Shown here piece by piece: positions 14,238-17,715 of a DNA stretch of 17,715 bases. A program made the translations under genes and the position numbers. Position 1 is the first letter of the stretch; each line of letters starts with the position of its first letter. This stretch comes from JBHELT01 sp046262935 (lineage in GTDB: Bacteria; Actinomycetota; CADDZG01; JAHWKV01): NCBI GenBank assembly GCA_046262935.1, contig JBHELT010000022.1:1-17715 (forward strand), read 5' to 3'. Below the pieces are notes generated by a model. That model did no database searches. It was not told the DNA's origin and worked only from the letters and a program-made list of their open reading frames with translations.

Positions 14238-16214
14238 TCATCCGCGCAACCACAAGAAAACCCCAACCGAAGCTGCGATCCCAATGAACAGCGCTGCCGC
14301 GTAAAGTTGGATGTTGCCTGATTGCCACATTCTGACTTTGCTGCCGAACCTGCTGGTGGCCCATCCGGCGCCATTGACGGCACCATCGATGACCGTTTGG
14401 TCCACGTTCTTGTAGGTCATCTTACCGAGCCCAACCATCGCCGCTCCGGCGGAGTTGACGATGCCATCGAGCACACGCTGGTTGGTCCAATAGGCGAACT
14501 TGGAGAGTTGATCGCGGATGGGCCGTACGATCGTGCCCATGTAGAAGTCGTCAAGGTAGTACTTGTTCTCGAGCATCTTGTAGAACCATCCGAAGGACCC
14601 TGCCTTAACATCGATCTTCGTCTTGCCGAGTCGGAAGATCGCCCAACCGGTTGCGAATCCCGCCAATGCGATGATTGTGGACAAGATCGCGATGCCAACG
14701 TTGAACTTGGCTGCCTCTTCGCCGAAGTGAACCCATCTTCCAAACTGGTTCGCGCCTCCGGGTAGGCCAACCCAACCTCCAACGATCGCCAAGATGGCAA
14801 GCAGCACCAACGGCACAGTCATGGCTGGAGGCGACTCATGCGGGTGCACGTGCGACTCGTCGTACTTGGGCTTGCCGAAGAATGTGAGAGCAAGCATCCT
14901 TGCCACGTAGCAAGCGGTTAGGAAAGCCGTCACAAGCATGACCAAGAATACGAACCAGCCAACGGAACTGCCGTGCTTGCCCAACTCGAAGGCCCCGAGC
15001 AAGATCTCGTCTTTAGACCAGAAACCCGCAAGAGGGGGCAAACCGGCCAGCGCGATGCCACCGATCATGTAGGTGCGATACGTGATTGGCATCTTGGTCC
15101 TTAGGCCCCCCATGTCGCTCATGTTGTTCGAATGGACCGCGTGGATCACCGAGCCGGCACCCAAGAACAACAGAGCTTTGAACCATGCGTGGGTCCAGAT
15201 ATGGAACACGCCCCCCGTGTAGGCCCCAACACCAAGGGCCGCCACCATGTAGGCGAGTTGCGAGATGGTGGAATAAGCCAGTACTCGTTTTATGTCATCT
15301 TGGACCAGTGCCAGCAGAGCGGCGATAAGCATGGTGATCGCGCCGATGATCGCCACCTCGTTGAGTGCGAAAGGCGAAGCGTGAAAAACGCCGTACATCC
15401 GAGCGACAAGGTAAACGCCCGCGACAACCATGGTCGCGGCGTGGATCAGTGCACTGACCGGCGTTGGGCCAGCCATGGCATCGGGGAGCCATACATGCAG
15501 CGGCACCTGGGCGGACTTTCCTATTGCACCGCAGAAGAGCAGAACCGCGGCGACCGTCAGGGTTGGCTTGGCGATCCCGCCGTGTTCGACTATGCGCGTG
15601 ATCGCCTGGATGTTGAAGGTCTTCGCGGCGAAGAACAGTACGAAGATGCCGAACATGAAGCCAACATCACCGATGCGAGTGGTGATGAAGGCCTTGATAG
15701 CGGCGTTCGAGTTGGGACGTTCTTCCCAGTAATGCCCGATCAAGAAGTAGGAACAAACACCAACACCTTCCCAGCCAACCAGCATCTGCAGAAGATTGTT
15801 GGCCAGCACCAGGTTCAACATCGAGCCGGTGAAGAGCGAAAGCGCAGCGAAATAGAATGTGTAGCGCACCTCGCCCTTCATGTAGGCCGTTGAGTAGATG
15901 TGGACCATTAGCGACACGAAGCAAACGACCAGGAGCATGACGGCGGTGAGGCCGTCAACATGTACTCCCAGTTGCAAGGTCTTGCCCTTGCCGAAGGTCA
16001 ACCAGGTGATGCTTCGTTCGAAACCCGCATACTTCGGCGAAGCTGCGATGTTGGCGATGGTTTGAAAGAACACAGGTATCGATACGATCAGGGAACCCGC
16101 GATCGCGGCGATGCCTATCTCGGCCCCTTTGCCGGCGAGCCGTTTACCGAAGAAAAGGATCAAAAAGAAAGACGCGTAAGGGAACGCTGCGATCAGCCAT
16201 GCGTGATTCAGCAT
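14238..16214 (-). CDS. nuoL: NADH-quinone oxidoreductase subunit L
   Basis: A 658-aa subunit at the tip of the complex I membrane arm, somewhat longer than E. coli NuoL (613). The channel Glu149 lies in LVGWEGVGVCSYFLIG, and SAQVPLHVWLPDAMAGPTP marks the broken helix with its Lys-rich path. AGFWSKDEIL is also typical. The C-terminal ~170 residues hold the amphipathic lateral helix region and final membrane anchor. The start ATG lies seven bases past the nuoK stop, with only GGTGA as ribosome-binding site. Confidence 0.97.
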   Translation of the reverse strand: MLNHAWLIAAFPYASFFLILFFGKRLAGKGAEIGIAAIAGSLIVSIPVFFQTIANIAASPKYAGFERSITWLTFGKGKTLQLGVHVDGLTAVMLLVVCFVSLMVHIYSTAYMKGEVRYTFYFAALSLFTGSMLNLVLANNLLQMLVGWEGVGVCSYFLIGHYWEERPNSNAAIKAFITTRIGDVGFMFGIFVLFFAAKTFNIQAITRIVEHGGIAKPTLTVAAVLLFCGAIGKSAQVPLHVWLPDAMAGPTPVSALIHAATMVVAGVYLVARMYGVFHASPFALNEVAIIGAITMLIAALLALVQDDIKRVLAYSTISQLAYMVAALGVGAYTGGVFHIWTHAWFKALLFLGAGSVIHAVHSNNMSDMGGLRTKMPITYRTYMIGGIALAGLPPLAGFWSKDEILLGAFELGKHGSSVGWFVFLVMLVTAFLTACYVARMLALTFFGKPKYDESHVHPHESPPAMTVPLVLLAILAIVGGWVGLPGGANQFGRWVHFGEEAAKFNVGIAILSTIIALAGFATGWAIFRLGKTKIDVKAGSFGWFYKMLENKYYLDDFYMGTIVRPIRDQLSKFAYWTNQRVLDGIVNSAGAAMVGLGKMTYKNVDQTVIDGAVNGAGWATSRFGSKVRMWQSGNIQLYAAALFIGIAASVGVFLWLRG

Positions 16215-16221
16215 CAGGCGG

Positions 16222-16527
16222 TCACCATTTCATCAGGCTCACTTCGTCGATCGAAACCGTTGTGCGGTTGCGATAAACCAAGATGACTATTGCCAACCCG
16301 ACCCCGAGTTCGGCCGCAGCAATGGTGATGACGAATAGTGCGAAGATCTGGCCCACCAACAGGGGGCCCCTGAACAACGCATTGAAAGCCACCAGGTTCA
16401 GATTGACCGCGTTCATCATCACCTCGATAGACATCAAAACGATGACAGCGTTTCGCCGGGCCAGAACGCCATATATGCCAACCGAGAACAAGAAGGCCGA
16501 AAGAAGCAGCACGTATTGGATGGGCAT
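16222..16527 (-). CDS. nuoK: NADH-quinone oxidoreductase subunit K
   Basis: A 101-aa membrane subunit with three transmembrane helices, the normal length for NuoK. The two conserved intramembrane acids are present: Glu35 in LMSIEVMMNAVN and Glu73 in IAAAELGVGLA, both part of the proton path next to the quinone site. Its ATG overlaps the nuoJ stop as TGATG, so translation is probably coupled. Confidence 0.97.
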   Translation of the reverse strand: MPIQYVLLLSAFLFSVGIYGVLARRNAVIVLMSIEVMMNAVNLNLVAFNALFRGPLLVGQIFALFVITIAAAELGVGLAIVILVYRNRTTVSIDEVSLMKW

Positions 16528-17012
16528 CAGTCGTCTCTCTTCGCCAAGATGACCGCGCCCACCAAGGCCGCCAGCAATAACACGGAGACAACTTCGAAGG
16601 GCAATACGTAGCGCGTGAAGATCTGATTACCGAGCGCCTCGGTTTTCAATGTGCTCTGGAAAGTGATGTTGCGCCCGGCGAACGCCTTCCAAGTAACGGT
16701 AGATATCAAGATGAAGATCGCCGCTGCAACGACCGCCGACGAGCCACGTTGTTGATTGTCGAGTGCCGTTCGGCCGATGGGGGCTCGCGTGAGCATGAGA
16801 CCGAATAGCAGTAGAACAACCACCGCTCCCACGTAGATCAAGATCTGCACCCATGCCACGAACTCCGCGAGCATCAAGAGGAACACCACGGCCGCGCCGG
16901 CCAAGGTGAGAACCAGGTACAAAGCACCGTGGACCAGGTTCTTGGTGGTTACCAAACGGACGGCCCCCACCGCCATGACGGCGGCGACGATCGCAAACGC
17001 TAACTGCTGCAA
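16527..17012 (-). CDS. nuoJ: NADH-quinone oxidoreductase subunit J
   Basis: A 161-aa complex I membrane subunit with about five transmembrane helices. The conserved third-helix segment FVAWVQILIYVGAVVVLLLFGLML is present, including the Tyr-Val-Gly motif of the quinone-redox-coupled helix. The start is TTG at 17012. AGGAG lies upstream, and an in-frame TAG just before it rules out an earlier start. It follows nuoI by 27 bases and overlaps nuoK by one base. Confidence 0.95.
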   Translation of the reverse strand: MQQLAFAIVAAVMAVGAVRLVTTKNLVHGALYLVLTLAGAAVVFLLMLAEFVAWVQILIYVGAVVVLLLFGLMLTRAPIGRTALDNQQRGSSAVVAAAIFILISTVTWKAFAGRNITFQSTLKTEALGNQIFTRYVLPFEVVSVLLLAALVGAVILAKRDD

Positions 17013-17039
17013 ATCTCGCTCACTCTCCTATTCGCCGGC

Positions 17040-17715
17040 CTATTTCGCCGGACCGGCGGTGCCCTTACGGGCTCGCATCTCGGCTGCTTTGGCTCTTGCC
17101 TCGGCTACCCTCGGATCGGACCCTTTCGCAAGCTCCTCTTCGAGAACACGCTTTCGAACCTCGGCCGCCTCGTCTGCAGAAACTCCAGCCGAGGGGGCGG
17201 CGGCTGATTCTTCCACGGCTTCCGTCGACGCACTCGGCGCCCCTTCGGCCTGTGCACTCGGTTCTACCTCGACCGGAGCACTCTGGACCTGCGCCGCAGG
17301 AGCGGGGGCGGGCTCAGCCGGCGCGGCTGCACTGATGTCCGGTCCTGATCGAGCCCGCATCGCTGCAGCCTTGGCGCGTGCCTCGGCCACTCGGGGATCG
17401 GAGCCTTTCGAAGTTTCTTCGGCCAGAACTGCTTGATAGACGGCTTCTGGGTCTACGCCCTGCGCCGAGGTTGTTGGTGCAGTGGAAGCTGGGGGGGCGG
17501 AGGCCGTTGCAGCCGCTGGCGCTGATGCGGCCGCGGGTGCCGTTGCAGCCGCTGGCGCTGCCGGGGCTGCAGATGCGGCTGCGGGTGATGCCGGGGCTAA
17601 CGCCGACTTCAACTCCGGCCCTCGCGCGCCGTCATCGAGTGGTAGCGGTGGCAGAACGCCGTACATCCAATCGCTGAGCCGTTCCTTCTCGTGAGTCAGG
17701 TTGGTGATGTCATGC
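17040..17715 (-). CDS. nuoI: NADH-quinone oxidoreductase subunit I, C-terminal part with extension (partial)
   Basis: The frame is open to the right edge, so the gene begins outside the window; 224 residues are visible. The first ~17 (HDITNLTHEKERLSDWM) fit the end of a NuoI core, and the position directly before nuoJ is where nuoI belongs. The two 4Fe-4S motifs would be outside the window and cannot be checked. The rest is a ~200-residue Ala/Pro-rich extension that ordinary NuoI lacks, carrying two copies of GSDPRVAEARAKAA within predicted helices. An internal ATG at 17666 could suggest a separate gene, but the frame runs through it. Identity as NuoI rests on order and the short core remnant. 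Confidence 0.7.
   Translation of the reverse strand, partial: HDITNLTHEKERLSDWMYGVLPPLPLDDGARGPELKSALAPASPAAASAAPAAPAAATAPAAASAPAAATASAPPASTAPTTSAQGVDPEAVYQAVLAEETSKGSDPRVAEARAKAAAMRARSGPDISAAAPAEPAPAPAAQVQSAPVEVEPSAQAEGAPSASTEAVEESAAAPSAGVSADEAAEVRKRVLEEELAKGSDPRVAEARAKAAEMRARKGTAGPAK
17067..17408 (-). repeat. duplicated helical motif in the NuoI extension
   Basis: Two near-identical 20-codon segments lie at 17349-17408 and 17067-17126, exactly 94 codons apart. Both read KGSDPRVAEARAKAA followed by one variable residue and MRAR. Each follows an acidic helical stretch (QAVLAEETS; RVLEEELA). The linker between them is Ala/Pro-rich. The DNA differs at many third positions, so the peptide rather than the DNA appears conserved. 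Confidence 0.8.

Noticed and set aside
15132..15893. 253-codon plus-strand frame inside nuoL
   Set aside because: Antisense shadow of a strongly conserved complex I gene; the product is low-complexity polar sequence with no start signal.
1..17715. CRISPR array, rRNA or insertion sequence
   Set aside because: No regularly spaced repeats with unique spacers, no rRNA-like stretch and no transposase with terminal inverted repeats were seen.

Overview
The window looks like a chromosomal segment of a moderately GC-rich actinobacterium (Actinomycetota), probably not one of the classical high-GC groups. Support: a replication-relaxation family protein paired with a large serine recombinase, an AMIN-like lipoprotein, Ser/Pro-rich linkers behind signal peptides, many TTG starts, and a canonical I-J-K-L-M-N order for the complex I genes. 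This placement is an inference from gene content; no 16S or marker gene is present.

Region 1 (1 to about 4090) is the right-hand end of an integrated mobile element. Its first ~490 bases are a control or origin-like region with two families of short repeats: GC-rich CACCCGCGC boxes, and 11-bp direct repeats of CGTCGGACCAA type in exact 11-bp register. Then come an orphan ORF (488-1051) and a compact plus-strand operon: a 64-aa protein whose ribosome-binding site and start lie in a large hairpin, a replication-relaxation family protein, a 74-aa protein from a TTG start, and a large serine recombinase. Successive genes overlap by 4, 8 and 4 nt, so translation is probably coupled. The recombinase reading frame ends inside a minus-strand tRNA-Tyr(GUA), so the tRNA is the likely integration target and the element boundary.

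Region 2 (about 4090 to 11200) is chromosomal: tRNA-Tyr with a recognisable promoter, yajQ, and a minus-strand run of exported proteins (beta-propeller, six-cysteine secreted protein of unknown function, AMIN-like lipoprotein). These are followed by a HIT-family hydrolase, a secreted M23 metallopeptidase and a sugar-phosphate nucleotidyltransferase. Several convergent neighbours are only 3-13 nt apart, with no visible terminator.

Region 3 (11217 to the right edge, minus strand) is the distal part of the NADH-quinone oxidoreductase operon. In transcription order it runs nuoI (partial, with a long Ala/Pro-rich C-terminal extension carrying a duplicated helical motif), nuoJ, nuoK, nuoL, nuoM, nuoN. 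The genes are tightly spaced and nuoJ and nuoN start at TTG.

The least explained parts are the repeat-rich control region and hairpin-controlled operon of the element, the recombinase-tRNA junction, the NuoI extension, and the six-cysteine exported protein.
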